From Streptomyces sp. LaPpAH-108 (lineage in GTDB: Bacteria; Actinomycetota; Actinomycetes; Streptomycetales; Streptomycetaceae): a DNA stretch of 64,000 bases. The notes below the pieces were generated by a model. It was given only the letters and a program-made list of their open reading frames with translations, made no database searches and was not told the origin of the DNA. Position numbers and translations under genes: made by a program. How positions within the stretch are numbered: position 1 is the stretch's first letter; each line of letters begins with the position of its first letter. Below, piece after piece: positions 16,045 to 25,019 of this stretch. The DNA lies in NCBI RefSeq assembly GCF_000373625.1, contig NZ_KB891995.1:186001-250000 (forward strand), read 5' to 3'.

Positions 16045-17538
16045 TCAGGACGTGGGCTCGCCCCGCACTCCCCACTCCATCCGAAGCATCTCGGCGGGTT
16101 CGGCGGGCCTCCGGTCGTGGGCCGCGCCGCCCAGGACGAACACGTCCGGCGCGCCGTCGAGGACCCCGCCCGAGGGGTCGTCGTCCCCGGCCCGGCGCAC
16201 CACGTCCCGCTCCGGCAGCAGGATGTCCCGGACGATCACGGCGCACAGGTACAGCGTGCCCAGCAGATGCAGGGCGATCGCCCACTGGTAGCCGTGCGTG
16301 GGCAGGCCCTTGTGGGCGTCTCCGCTGGTCGTGTACGCGAGGTACATCCAGATGCCGAGGAAGTACGCCACCTCGCCCGCCTGCCAGATCAGGAAGTCCC
16401 GCCACTTGGGCCGGGCCAGCACGGCCAGCGGCACCAGCCAGAGGACGTACTGCGGGGAGTAGACCTTGTTGGTGAGGATGAAGGCGGCCACCATCAGGAA
16501 GGCCAGCTGGGCGAAGCGCGGGCGGCGCGGGGCGAGGAACGCCAGCGCCGCGATCCCGAGGAAGGCGAGCACGACCAGCGCGCTGGCCGCCGTGTTCACG
16601 AAGTCGATGCTGGGCGGGCTGCTGGAGTTCTGCGCCCAGATCAGCCAGAACGAGCCGAAGTCGACGCCCCGGTCGTGGCTGAACGTGTAGAACTTCGACC
16701 AGCCCGGGAAGGCGAACAGCATCACCGGCAGGTTCACCACGAGCCACGCGACCACGGCCCCGGCCACCGCCTGGAAGAACGGCCGCCACTTGCCCGCCCG
16801 CCAGCACAGCACGAGCAGCGGCCCGAGCAGGAAGACCGGGTAGAGCTTGGCGGCCGTGGCGAGCCCGAGGAGCACACCGAAGGCGACGGGGCGGCTCCGC
16901 GACCACATCAGCATCGCGGCGGCCGTCAGGGCCACCGCCAGCAGGTCCCAGTTGATGGTGGCGGTCAGGGCGAAGGCGGGCGCCAGGGCGACCAGCAGAC
17001 CGTCCCAGGGGCGTCGGCGGTGCGTACGGGTCACGCACACGGCGATGACCGCGGCGCAGACCATCAGCATCCCGGCGTTGGCGAACCAGTACCACTGCTC
17101 CTGCTGCTGGATGCCGCCGCTGCCCGGCGTGAGCCAGGCGGCGACCTCCATGAACACACCGGTCAGGACCGGGTATTCGAGGTACTCCATGTCGCCCGGG
17201 AGCCTGTCGAAGTACGGCACGAGCCCATCGGCGAAGCCGCGCCCCTGATAGAGGTGCGGGATGTCCGAATAGCAGGCGTGCGTGTACTGCGAGCTGGCCC
17301 CGAAGAACCAGGCACCGTCGTAACAGGGCGCCTTCTGGACGAGGCCGAGGGCGAACATGCCGATCGCCACCAGGGCGATGACCCGGACCGGTGTCCACCA
17401 GGACGTTCCGAGCAGGGCGCGCCGCCCGACCGGGCCACCGATCAGCTCACTGCCGACCGCGGCGATCTCGTCCTCCCGGGTCGGTCGTACCGTCTCCGGC
17501 TCGGCCACGCGCACGGGCGTCGTTTCAGCACTGGGCAT
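16045..17538 (-). CDS. Polytopic mannosyltransferase-like membrane protein (GT87/GT-C type)
   Basis: A 497-aa protein from ATG 17538 (a second ATG three codons earlier has the ribosome-binding site too close). It has about 10-12 membrane spans and a first-loop acidic pair (C-Y-D-G-A-W then later Y-F-D-R-L-P-G-D-M-E-Y-L-E-Y-P), the kind used by GT-C enzymes that take polyprenyl-phosphate sugars. A-K-L-Y-P-V-F and K-V-Y-S-P-Q-Y-V-L-W-L-V-P are typical of the actinobacterial alpha-mannosyltransferase (DUF2029/GT87) family. It likely builds an envelope glycan outside the membrane. Sugar and acceptor are unknown. Confidence 0.85.
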   Translation of the reverse strand: MPSAETTPVRVAEPETVRPTREDEIAAVGSELIGGPVGRRALLGTSWWTPVRVIALVAIGMFALGLVQKAPCYDGAWFFGASSQYTHACYSDIPHLYQGRGFADGLVPYFDRLPGDMEYLEYPVLTGVFMEVAAWLTPGSGGIQQQEQWYWFANAGMLMVCAAVIAVCVTRTHRRRPWDGLLVALAPAFALTATINWDLLAVALTAAAMLMWSRSRPVAFGVLLGLATAAKLYPVFLLGPLLVLCWRAGKWRPFFQAVAGAVVAWLVVNLPVMLFAFPGWSKFYTFSHDRGVDFGSFWLIWAQNSSSPPSIDFVNTAASALVVLAFLGIAALAFLAPRRPRFAQLAFLMVAAFILTNKVYSPQYVLWLVPLAVLARPKWRDFLIWQAGEVAYFLGIWMYLAYTTSGDAHKGLPTHGYQWAIALHLLGTLYLCAVIVRDILLPERDVVRRAGDDDPSGGVLDGAPDVFVLGGAAHDRRPAEPAEMLRMEWGVRGEPTS

Positions 17539-17860
17539 GGGGCACATCCTGCCGTATGCGTATGCGGCGGGGCCGCCCCCACACAGGATGCCGTCCGGAG
17601 CGGACGTGCCCGCACATTCCCGCCGCGAGGAGTGGAGCCGTGAGGACGGGAAACGTGAGGGTACGGCTGCGCTCGTGAACGGCTCGTGAACGACCGACCT
17701 GCCCGGTAAAACCGGAAATCCTGGCGGGATTACGCCAGGGATTTCACTCCCTTTAGCCTATACGTGCAAATTATTAATCTTGCAGGCCCGTTAATTCGAC
17801 CCTTAAGTTTGGGCCCGCCACAACGGGAGTGGGGGCGGCAGACCGGCCGAGGGGGAGGAC
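17539..17860. other. AT-rich divergent control region
   Basis: A 322-bp gap. From about 17700 to 17815 it is markedly richer in A and T than the rest of the window, with an interrupted inverted repeat (CCTGGCG at 17720-17726 and CGCCAGG at 17733-17739) and the run CAAATTATTAATCTTG (17768-17783). It most likely holds the promoter of the small HTH gene at 17861. No gene is seen. Confidence 0.5.
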
Positions 17861-18076
17861 ATGCACAATCGGGTGTACGCCGATGAAATGGACCTGAAAA
17901 TCCTCCGTCTGATGCGGCAGGGCCTGTCGGACCAGGCGATTGCCCAGCATGTGGCACTGGGCCACCGAACCGTCCAGCGCCGCGTGAACAGGCTCATGGA
18001 GCAGCTGGACGCCCGCGGTCGATTCACCCTCGGAATTCGCGTCAGCGAACTGGGATTGCTGGACGAAGCCGCCTGA
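17861..18076 (+). CDS. Stand-alone LuxR-type helix-turn-helix protein
   Basis: Only 71 aa. Nearly the whole protein is a LuxR/GerE-like HTH: MDLKILRLMRQGLSDQAIAQ followed by H-V-A-L-G-H-R-T-V-Q-R-R-V-N-R-L-M. It has no receiver or sensor domain, so it is either a free DNA-binding module like GerE or the end of a larger ancestral protein. A GGGGGAGG site precedes ATG 17861. The next gene (secreted protein at 18166) is on the same strand 89 bp away and could be its target or partner. Confidence 0.8.
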   Translation: MHNRVYADEMDLKILRLMRQGLSDQAIAQHVALGHRTVQRRVNRLMEQLDARGRFTLGIRVSELGLLDEAA

Positions 18077-18165
18077 CACTCTCACCGTCCACACCCCGGC
18101 CGCCTCCTTCGGGTGCGCTTTCAGGGTGAGGCGGATTTCTCAGATGCGACCACTACGGAGGAAAT

Positions 18166-18624
18166 ATGAAAAAGAGTCTTCCCGCTAAGGTGTCCATACT
18201 TGTCGGCGCTGCTCTGACCGCCGTTCTGATCCCGATGGCGGGCAGCTCCTACGCCGCCTCGTCGTGTTCCGGCACGGGATGTGACTACAAGGGCCCCGTG
18301 ACCTACGGCTGTGACGGCGACGGCGTCACGAAGAAGACGGTCTCCGACGGCATCATGAAGGCGGAGCTGCGCTGGTCCGCGAAGTGCTCGGCGGGATGGG
18401 TCCGCGGCAGCGACCCGTACCCGAACGACAACTACTGGAGCCACTACGCGGTGATCGAGAAGCACAGCTCGGAGAGCGGTCAGCCGCTGATCAGCTCGCA
18501 GACCGTGACCATCCCCGACGGTGGCTCGGACTGGTCCAACATGCTCGGCGGATCGAACTACTACTACCGCGTCTGCCTCCGTGACGGCGGCACGGGTGAA
18601 GTCGTGTGCAGCGGCTACTGGTAG
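18166..18624 (+). CDS. Secreted DUF2690-like protein
   Basis: A 152-aa protein with a Sec signal peptide: MKK, a hydrophobic core (SILVGAALTAVLIPMAG) and cleavage after S-Y-A-A. The mature part has a C-S-G-T-G-C-D-Y-K-G start, then C-D-G-D, R-W-S-A-K-C-S-A-G-W and two later cysteines, giving six Cys that probably form disulfides. The C-x4-C...C...W-S-x-x-C-x-x-x-W pattern matches DUF2690-type Streptomyces proteins as I recall. GGAGGAAAT precedes ATG 18166. Function unknown; a strong terminator follows. Confidence 0.82.
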   Translation: MKKSLPAKVSILVGAALTAVLIPMAGSSYAASSCSGTGCDYKGPVTYGCDGDGVTKKTVSDGIMKAELRWSAKCSAGWVRGSDPYPNDNYWSHYAVIEKHSSESGQPLISSQTVTIPDGGSDWSNMLGGSNYYYRVCLRDGGTGEVVCSGYW

Positions 18625-18641
18625 AAAAACCCTCGGTACGC

Positions 18642-18682
18642 GAACGGGCCCCCGGAGATCTCTCCGGGGGCCCGTTCTTTTT
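18642..18682. terminator. Strong terminator
   Basis: A 17-bp perfect stem (18642-18658 with 18661-18677), nearly no loop, followed on the plus strand by TTTTTTC. It ends the secreted-protein transcript and can also stop the leftward PBP transcript coming from the other side. Confidence 0.9.
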
Positions 18683-18729
18683 CTCACCGATCCGTTGCCG
18701 CCGTCATCGAAACGGCGTCCCTTCTCGGG

Positions 18730-21393
18730 TCAGCCGTTCTGGTCACCACCGCCGAAGAAGCCTCCGTTGCCATTTCCTCTGGTGGTACCCGTCGTTTCCG
18801 AGAGAGTCGGACTCGGATCGGTTCCTCCGGGTCCGCCGTCGGTGCCTCCGTTGTCGGTGCCACCGCCGTTGCCGTTACCGCCGTTCTCGTTGCCACCGTC
18901 GCGGCAGCCGAAGAAGCCACAGGTGATGGTGGCCGACGGCGACGGCTCCAGCTCGGACTCGGTCGGCGACGGGCTCGGCGACGGGCTCTCGGTCGGGGTC
19001 TGTGTGACCGAGGGAGTGGGCGTGGGGCTCGGCTCGGCGTTGAGCGCCTTGCCGATCGGGACCGGGGTCGGGAACTTCTCGGCCGGCTGGCCCTTCAGCG
19101 CCTCGATCATGTAGTCGTGCCAGATCTCGGCGGGGAACGAGGCGCCGTGGATCTTCGCCTGGCCGCCGGTCCCGTACATCTTCAGGAACTTGCGGTCCTT
19201 GGGCTTCGCCTGGTCGTCCATCCGGAACATGCTGATCGCGGTGGACAGCTGGGGGGTGTACCCGACGAACCAGGCCGACTTGTTGAAGTCGGTGGTACCG
19301 GTCTTGCCGGCCACCTCGCGGCCCGGGAGCTGAGCGGCGGTACCGGTGCCCTTGTCGACGACGGTCTTCAGGACGTCGGTGACGTTGTCGGCCACCTCGG
19401 GGTCGAAAGCGTCCTTGGACTTGCCCTTGTGCTTGTAGAGGACCCCGTCCTTGCCGCTGACCTGAGACACCGAGTACGGGTCGCGCTGGGTGCCGCTGGC
19501 CGCGAAGGTCGCGTAGGCGCCGGCCATACGAATCGCGCTGGGGTCGGAGGTTCCGATGGAGAAGGACGGGAAGCTGGAGCTGGCCAGGCTGTTCTCAAGG
19601 ACGCCCGCGTCCAGGGCGCTTTCCTTCACCTTGTCCAGACCGACGTCCATGCCCAGCTGGACGAAGGCGGAGTTCACGGAGAACTGCATGGCGTAGCGCA
19701 GGTCGATCTTGTAGTCGGGGGGGTTCCCCTCCGACTTGTCGCCGTCGTTGGTCTGGAGCCACTCCTTGCCCTTCCTGTCCGTCCAGACCTGCCCGCGGTA
19801 GTCGCGGATCTTGAGCTTGTTCTGTCCGCTGTACAGGCTCTTCGTCGAGGCGACGGTGCGTGCGTCCTGCGGTTGATTCTCAGGACCGTCCGGGTTCCGC
19901 ACACCCCACTTCATCGCCGCCGCCAGCACGAACGGCTTGAACGTCGAGCCCACCTGGGCACCGGTGGCGTCCGCGTTGTTGGTGAAGTGCTTGGTCCAGT
20001 CCTCGCCGCCGTAAATGGCCCTGATAGCACCGGTCTTGGGCTCCACCGACGCCCCACCGAACTGGACGTACTTGTCGGTGGCCGGACGCTCCTTGGGCTT
20101 GATGTTCTCCTTGCGGACATCCGCGACGGCCTTCTCGAGCTGCTTGACCTTGTTCTTGTCGAAGGTCGTCCGGATCGTGTAGCCGCCCTTTTGAAGGTCG
20201 TCCGCGGTGATGTGCGTCTCGGCCTTGTGGGAGATCAGGTAGCCCTTGGCCAGGTCGACCAGATAGCCGATCTGCCCGCTCAGCTGACCGTTCGCGTGCG
20301 GGCTCTGGACCTTGGGGAGCTTCGTGTACTTGCTCCGCTCGGCCGCGCTCAGATGGTGGTACTCGACCATCTTGTCGAGCGTGTCCTGCATCTGCCGCGT
20401 GGCCCTGATGGTGTTGGCGGCCGAGGTGGCGGACGGGTCGATCGAGACCGCGCCCGCGGGGTCGTAGTACGTGGCGCCCTTGAGCATCGCCGCGAGGAAC
20501 GCGCACTCGCCCGGATCGAGCTTGCTGGCGTCCTTGTTGAAGTACGCCCGGGAGGCGGCCTGGATTCCGTAGGCTCCGCGACCGAAGTACGCGGAGTTCA
20601 GGTAACCGGCCATGACCTCCGGCTTGGGGACCTTGGCGCCCACCTTGACGGCGACCAGGATCTCCTTGAACTTGCGGGAGATCGTCTGCGACTGGTCGTC
20701 CAGCATGGCGTTCTTGACGTACTGCTGGGTGATGGTGGAGCCACCCTGCGTCTGACCGCCCCGGGCCATGTTGAGGAAGGCGCGCGCGATGCCCTTGGGG
20801 TCGACACCGCTGTCGGTCTCGAAGGTCTTGTTCTCCTGGGAGATCACGGCATACCGCATCTCCTCGGGGATCTGGGCGTAGTTGAGGTTCTGCCGGTTGA
20901 TCTCGCCACCGGTCGCGACCATCACGGAGCCGTCGGCCCACTCGAAGACGTTGTTCTGCGCCTTGGCGGTCTTCGCGATGTCCGGGATACCGACCATCGC
21001 GTAACCGATGCCCGCCACAGCCACCATGCTGCCGAAGCCGACCACGCAGGCGGTCGCGACGACCTTCCACGACGGCAGCCAGCGCTGCCAGCCGTCCTTG
21101 CCCGCGCGCGGGTAGTCGATGAATTTCGGGGAGGCGGGGGCGGCGGCACGGCCGCGGCCGCGCCCCGAACCCGCGTTGTCGGGACCTCGGCGGCGGCCTC
21201 CGCCGCCTCTCTGGGCCGCGCGGCGCGCCTCGGCACGGCTGCCGTAGGCAGGCTCGTCACCGTAGGAGTCGGCGGAGGGCCCGGCGGCGTCTCTCGGGGC
21301 CGCTCGGCGGCCGGAGGACGGGCCGGGCTGGCCGCGTCGGGCCGCGGCACGTCCGCCTCCCTGCGGCGGCGGTTTGCGACGGTGCTCGCTCAT
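18730..21393 (-). CDS. Class A penicillin-binding protein (glycosyltransferase-transpeptidase)
   Basis: An 887-aa bifunctional wall synthase. A basic cytoplasmic tail is followed by one membrane span (about 108-132), a GT51 domain (S-Q-E-N-K-T-F-E with the catalytic Glu; G-G-S-T-I-T-Q-Q; K-x-K-E-I) and a transpeptidase domain with G-S-T-F-K-P-F (active-site Ser, near 483), S-V-N-S-A-F (near 573) and K-T-G-T-T-D (near 700). The C-terminus is a long Ser/Pro/Thr then Gly/Asn-rich tail holding one C-x4-C pair. ATG 21393 follows GGAGTAA. The canonical E-D at the GT51 active site is changed to E-N, a point to check. Confidence 0.95.
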   Translation of the reverse strand: MSEHRRKPPPQGGGRAAARRGQPGPSSGRRAAPRDAAGPSADSYGDEPAYGSRAEARRAAQRGGGGRRRGPDNAGSGRGRGRAAAPASPKFIDYPRAGKDGWQRWLPSWKVVATACVVGFGSMVAVAGIGYAMVGIPDIAKTAKAQNNVFEWADGSVMVATGGEINRQNLNYAQIPEEMRYAVISQENKTFETDSGVDPKGIARAFLNMARGGQTQGGSTITQQYVKNAMLDDQSQTISRKFKEILVAVKVGAKVPKPEVMAGYLNSAYFGRGAYGIQAASRAYFNKDASKLDPGECAFLAAMLKGATYYDPAGAVSIDPSATSAANTIRATRQMQDTLDKMVEYHHLSAAERSKYTKLPKVQSPHANGQLSGQIGYLVDLAKGYLISHKAETHITADDLQKGGYTIRTTFDKNKVKQLEKAVADVRKENIKPKERPATDKYVQFGGASVEPKTGAIRAIYGGEDWTKHFTNNADATGAQVGSTFKPFVLAAAMKWGVRNPDGPENQPQDARTVASTKSLYSGQNKLKIRDYRGQVWTDRKGKEWLQTNDGDKSEGNPPDYKIDLRYAMQFSVNSAFVQLGMDVGLDKVKESALDAGVLENSLASSSFPSFSIGTSDPSAIRMAGAYATFAASGTQRDPYSVSQVSGKDGVLYKHKGKSKDAFDPEVADNVTDVLKTVVDKGTGTAAQLPGREVAGKTGTTDFNKSAWFVGYTPQLSTAISMFRMDDQAKPKDRKFLKMYGTGGQAKIHGASFPAEIWHDYMIEALKGQPAEKFPTPVPIGKALNAEPSPTPTPSVTQTPTESPSPSPSPTESELEPSPSATITCGFFGCRDGGNENGGNGNGGGTDNGGTDGGPGGTDPSPTLSETTGTTRGNGNGGFFGGGDQNG

Positions 21394-21757
21394 CGAACGA
21401 TTACTCCTCGGGCAGGCGCACCCGTGCGCGCCTGGAAACAGCGGCTGGTTTCCGGTCCCCCCGAAGTACGGATGCGGTCGTTGCTGCATTCACCCGTACT
21501 GCACCGGGGACCACGACGCCCCACAAACGCCCCTTGGTTCCCGGTGGTGTGCATGGCGCACAGACTACGCACCGCCAAAACCTTCCGAGCCCTGAAGTTC
21601 ACCCCAAATCAGGCAACTTGCCGCGTACGAATCAGTGATGTGATCCCGTTCACCATCTGCCCTCTTGTCCCATACCGGAGGCCGTTCTATCGTCGGGATG
21701 TATCGAGTCGATACATCAGCGCGAGATAAACACGCTGTGTGCCGAGAGGAGGCGCTC
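21394..21757. other. Divergent PBP/PadR control region
   Basis: A 364-bp gap. The right part carries the PadR-type palindrome at 21698-21717 close to the start of the regulator. The left part must hold the PBP promoter, which I cannot place exactly. No gene is seen. Confidence 0.5.
21698..21717. promoter_or_regulatory. Probable PadR operator
   Basis: An uninterrupted 10+1+10-type palindrome (GATGTATCGA, then its complement around a central G near 21707) 40 bp before the PadR start codon. PadR regulators bind such ATGT/ACAT-bounded repeats. Autoregulation is inferred; whether PBP or ino1 is also controlled is unknown. Confidence 0.65.
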
Positions 21758-22441
21758 ATGAGCCGGCGTTCCGGCATCCTTGAGTTCGCCGTACTCGGGC
21801 TGTTGCGCGAGTCTCCGATGCACGGCTACGAACTGCGCAAACGACTCAATACGTCCCTGGGCGTGTTCCGTGCCTTCAGCTACGGAACGCTGTACCCCTG
21901 CCTCAAGACGCTGGTCACGAACGGCTGGTTGATCGAGGAACCGGGCAACACCCGCGAAGACGCTCTGGCGGCTCCCCTCACCGGGCGCCGCGCGAAGATC
22001 GTCTACCGGCTGACGGCCGAAGGTAAGGAGCACTTCGAGGAGTTGCTCTCGCAGACCGGGCCGGACGCGTACGAGGACGAGCACTTCGCCGCGCGGTTCG
22101 CCTTCTTCGGGCAGACCTCGCGCGATGTGCGGATGCGCGTGCTGGAGGGCCGGCGCAGCCGCCTGGAGGAGCGTCTGGAGAAGATGCGCGCCTCCCTGGC
22201 ACGCACGCGGGAGCGGCTCGACGACTACACGCTTGAGCTCCAGCGCCACGGAATGGAGTCCGTGGAGCGCGAGGTGCGCTGGCTGAACGAGCTCATCGAA
22301 AGCGAGCGGGCCGGGCGCGACCTGAAGAGGTCGGAGTCCGGGGAGTCCGCTCAGCAGGACACCACCACTGGATCGGCGGGCGGCCTGCCCCGTCCCAGGG
22401 ATCTCCCGGGGACGGATACGCCCGACGACACCGCCACGTGA
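21758..22441 (+). CDS. PadR-family transcriptional regulator
   Basis: A 227-aa protein. The N-terminal winged HTH (ILEFAVLGLLRESPMHGYEL, then S-Y-G-T-L-Y-P-C-L-K-T-L) is the PadR signature; a charged coiled-coil dimerisation region (about 135-195) and a disordered tail follow. ATG 21758 follows GAGAGGAGG. The stop (22441) is 45 bp before ino1, so the two are likely co-transcribed; this PadR-ino1 order is known in Streptomyces. Confidence 0.93.
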   Translation: MSRRSGILEFAVLGLLRESPMHGYELRKRLNTSLGVFRAFSYGTLYPCLKTLVTNGWLIEEPGNTREDALAAPLTGRRAKIVYRLTAEGKEHFEELLSQTGPDAYEDEHFAARFAFFGQTSRDVRMRVLEGRRSRLEERLEKMRASLARTRERLDDYTLELQRHGMESVEREVRWLNELIESERAGRDLKRSESGESAQQDTTTGSAGGLPRPRDLPGTDTPDDTAT

Positions 22442-22485
22442 GGGCCCGCTCGGGGCCTCACTCGTACACACAGGGAGCAACCGGA

Positions 22486-23568
22486 ATGGGTTCGGTTCGC
22501 GTAGCCGTCGTCGGTGTGGGCAACTGCGCCGCGTCGCTGGTGCAGGGAGTCGAGTACTACAAGGACGCCGACGCGGCGGCCAAGGTACCCGGCCTGATGC
22601 ACGTGCAGTTCGGTGACTACCACGTGCGGGACATCGAGTTCGTCGCCGCGTTCGACGTGGACGCCAAGAAGGTCGGCCTCGACCTGTCGGACGCCATCGG
22701 CGCCTCCGAGAACAACACCATCAAGATCTGCGACGTGCCCACCACCGGTGTCACCGTCCAGCGCGGCCACACCCTCGACGGCCTCGGCAAGTACTACCGC
22801 GAGACCATCGAGGAGTCGGACGCCGAGCCGGTCGACGTCGTCCAGATCCTGAAGGACAAGCAGGTCGACGTCCTGGTCTGCTACCTCCCCGTGGGCTCCG
22901 AGGACGCCGCGAAGTTCTACGCCCAGTGCGCCATCGACGCCAAGGTCGCCTTCGTCAACGCCCTCCCCGTCTTCATCGCGGGCACCAAGGAGTGGGCGGA
23001 CAAGTTCACCGAGGCGGGCGTCCCGATCGTCGGTGACGACATCAAGTCCCAGGTCGGCGCCACCATCACGCACCGCGTCATGGCGAAGCTGTTCGAGGAC
23101 CGCGGTGTGATCCTGGACCGCACGATGCAGCTGAACGTCGGCGGCAACATGGACTTCAAGAACATGCTCGAGCGCGAGCGCCTGGAGTCCAAGAAGATCT
23201 CCAAGACGCAGGCCGTCACCTCCCAGATCCCCGACCGGGACCTCGGCGAGAAGAACGTCCACATCGGCCCGTCCGACTACGTGGCCTGGCTGGACGACCG
23301 CAAGTGGGCCTACGTCCGCCTCGAGGGCCGCGCCTTCGGTGACGTCCCACTGAACCTGGAGTACAAGCTCGAGGTCTGGGACTCCCCGAACTCGGCCGGT
23401 GTCATCATCGACGCCCTGCGCGCCGCGAAGATCGCCAAGGACCGCGGCATCGGCGGCCCGATCCTCTCCGCGTCCTCCTACTTCATGAAGTCCCCGCCGG
23501 TCCAGTACTTCGACGACGAGGCCCGCGAGAACGTCGAGAAGTTCATCCGCGGCGACGTCGAGCGCTAA
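22486..23568 (+). CDS. ino1: Inositol-3-phosphate synthase
   Basis: A 360-aa NAD-dependent enzyme that turns glucose-6-phosphate into inositol-3-phosphate, the first step toward mycothiol and phosphatidylinositol. The N-terminal Rossmann motif (VAVVGVGNCAASLVQGVEYY) and later K-S-Q-V-G-A-T-I-T-H-R and N-x-G-G-N-M-D-F match the short actinobacterial class. ATG 22486 follows CAGGGAGCA. A strong hairpin lies 40 bp after the stop. Confidence 0.96.
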   Translation: MGSVRVAVVGVGNCAASLVQGVEYYKDADAAAKVPGLMHVQFGDYHVRDIEFVAAFDVDAKKVGLDLSDAIGASENNTIKICDVPTTGVTVQRGHTLDGLGKYYRETIEESDAEPVDVVQILKDKQVDVLVCYLPVGSEDAAKFYAQCAIDAKVAFVNALPVFIAGTKEWADKFTEAGVPIVGDDIKSQVGATITHRVMAKLFEDRGVILDRTMQLNVGGNMDFKNMLERERLESKKISKTQAVTSQIPDRDLGEKNVHIGPSDYVAWLDDRKWAYVRLEGRAFGDVPLNLEYKLEVWDSPNSAGVIIDALRAAKIAKDRGIGGPILSASSYFMKSPPVQYFDDEARENVEKFIRGDVER

Positions 23569-23607
23569 AGGCGTTCCGCTCGCACGCGAAAGCTCCTGCC
23601 AGGGCGA

Positions 23608-23642
23608 GGAAGGTCCCCGGGGTCGTCTCCCGGGGACCTTCC
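23608..23642 (+). terminator. Terminator after ino1
   Basis: GGAAGGTCCCCGGG (23608-23621) pairs perfectly with CCCGGGGACCTTCC (23629-23642) around a 7-base loop. Confidence 0.85.
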
Positions 23643-23663
23643 GCATATGTGAGGCTGTCCCCC

Positions 23664-24974
23664 ATGCCCGTCGCCCACGATCTGCACCGGTTGCTGCGGG
23701 TCCGGGACTTCCGGCGCCTGCTCGGTATCCGGCTGCTCTCCCAGGGCGCCGACGGTGTCTACCAGGTCGCCCTCGCCACCTACGTCGTCTTCTCGCCCGA
23801 ACGGCAGACCTCGGCCGCGGCGATCGCCTCGGCGATGGCGGTGCTGCTGCTCCCGTACTCCCTGGTCGGGCCCTTCGCCGGGGTCCTGCTGGACCGCTGG
23901 CGACGCCGCCAGGTGTTCGTGTACGGCAACGCGTTGCGCGCTCTTCTGGCCGCCGCCACCGCCGTGCTGATGGTCACTCAGGCGCCCAGCTGGCTCTTCT
24001 ACGCCTCGGCGCTGTGCGTCACGGCCGTGAACCGGTTCGTCCTCGCGGGCCTGTCCGCCGCGCTGCCGCGCGTGGTGGACGCCGACCGTCTGGTGCTGGC
24101 CAACTCGCTCTCCCCGACCGCCGGGACGCTCGCCGCGACGGCGGGCGGCGGACTCGCCTTCGTCATCCGTCTGGCGGGGCCGGACTCCGACGCCACCGTC
24201 GTCCTGACGGGCGCGGTCCTCTATCTCGGCGCGGGACTCACCGCCCTGAGCCTGGCGCCCGACCGGCTCGGCCCCGACCGGGCGCCGGTCCACCCCCGGC
24301 TGCGCGCGGCGCTCGCGGACACCGTGCGCGACCTGTTCGCGGCCGTCCGGTACCTCTCCGCTCCAGCCCGCCGGGACGCGGCCTGGGCGCTCACGTCGAT
24401 GACCCTGATGCGCTTCTGCTACGGCGCGCTGCTCGTCCTGCTGCTCATGCTGTGCCGGTACGGCCTCGGCGCGACCCCACGGGAGGGCCTCGGCCTGCTC
24501 GGACTGGCGCTGGCGCTGTCGGGCGCGGGTTTCTTCGCGGCGGCCGTGATCACTCCCTGGGCGGCGGGACGGCTCGGCCCGGGACGCTGGATCGCGGTGT
24601 GCGCGGGCGGCGCCGCGGTGCTGGAGCCGTCGCTCGGTCTCCCTTTCGCCGCCGTCCCGCTGATGATCGCGGCCTTCGTGCTGGGCCTGACCACCCAGGG
24701 CGCCAAGATCGCCACGGACACGATCGTGCAGGCGTCCATCGAGGACGGCTTCCGGGGCCGGGTCTTCTCGGTCTACGACGTCCTCTTCAACATCGCCTTC
24801 GTCGGAGCCGCCGCGGTCGCGGCCCTGATCCTCCCAGCGGACGGACGCTCCCCGGCACTCGTGGTCATCGTCGCCTGCCTCTACGGCGCGGTCGCCGTGA
24901 CGATGTACCGCGCCCCCTGGGGTCTGGACAGCGCGAAGGGCGGTGTTTCACGTGAAACACCGCCCCTGCGTTGA
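23664..24974 (+). CDS. MFS transporter with a parS-encoded C-terminus
   Basis: A 436-aa protein with about 12 membrane spans. The short conserved loop after the second span (G-V-L-L-D-R-W-R-R-R) is the MFS motif A, and the overall pattern fits the DHA3/enterobactin-exporter-like branch. The last residues, G-V-S-R-E-T-P-P-L-R, are encoded by a perfect parS site (24945-24958), so the ParB site lies inside the coding sequence. Substrate unknown. It converges with cca. Confidence 0.9.
   Translation: MPVAHDLHRLLRVRDFRRLLGIRLLSQGADGVYQVALATYVVFSPERQTSAAAIASAMAVLLLPYSLVGPFAGVLLDRWRRRQVFVYGNALRALLAAATAVLMVTQAPSWLFYASALCVTAVNRFVLAGLSAALPRVVDADRLVLANSLSPTAGTLAATAGGGLAFVIRLAGPDSDATVVLTGAVLYLGAGLTALSLAPDRLGPDRAPVHPRLRAALADTVRDLFAAVRYLSAPARRDAAWALTSMTLMRFCYGALLVLLLMLCRYGLGATPREGLGLLGLALALSGAGFFAAAVITPWAAGRLGPGRWIAVCAGGAAVLEPSLGLPFAAVPLMIAAFVLGLTTQGAKIATDTIVQASIEDGFRGRVFSVYDVLFNIAFVGAAAVAALILPADGRSPALVVIVACLYGAVAVTMYRAPWGLDSAKGGVSRETPPLR
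24945..24958. promoter_or_regulatory. parS site inside the MFS gene
   Basis: Perfect GTTTCACGTGAAAC (16-bp form TGTTTCACGTGAAACA), read in frame as V-S-R-E-T at the MFS C-terminus. Confidence 0.93.
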
Positions 24975-24987
24975 GCCTTGGAACCGC

Positions 24988-25001
24988 GTTTCACGTGAAA
25001 C
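24988..25001. promoter_or_regulatory. parS site
   Basis: Perfect GTTTCACGTGAAAC in the 45-bp gap between the convergent MFS and cca genes, 43 bp from the previous site. Confidence 0.93.
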
Positions 25002-25019
25002 ACGGCGCCGTGGCCCGCC

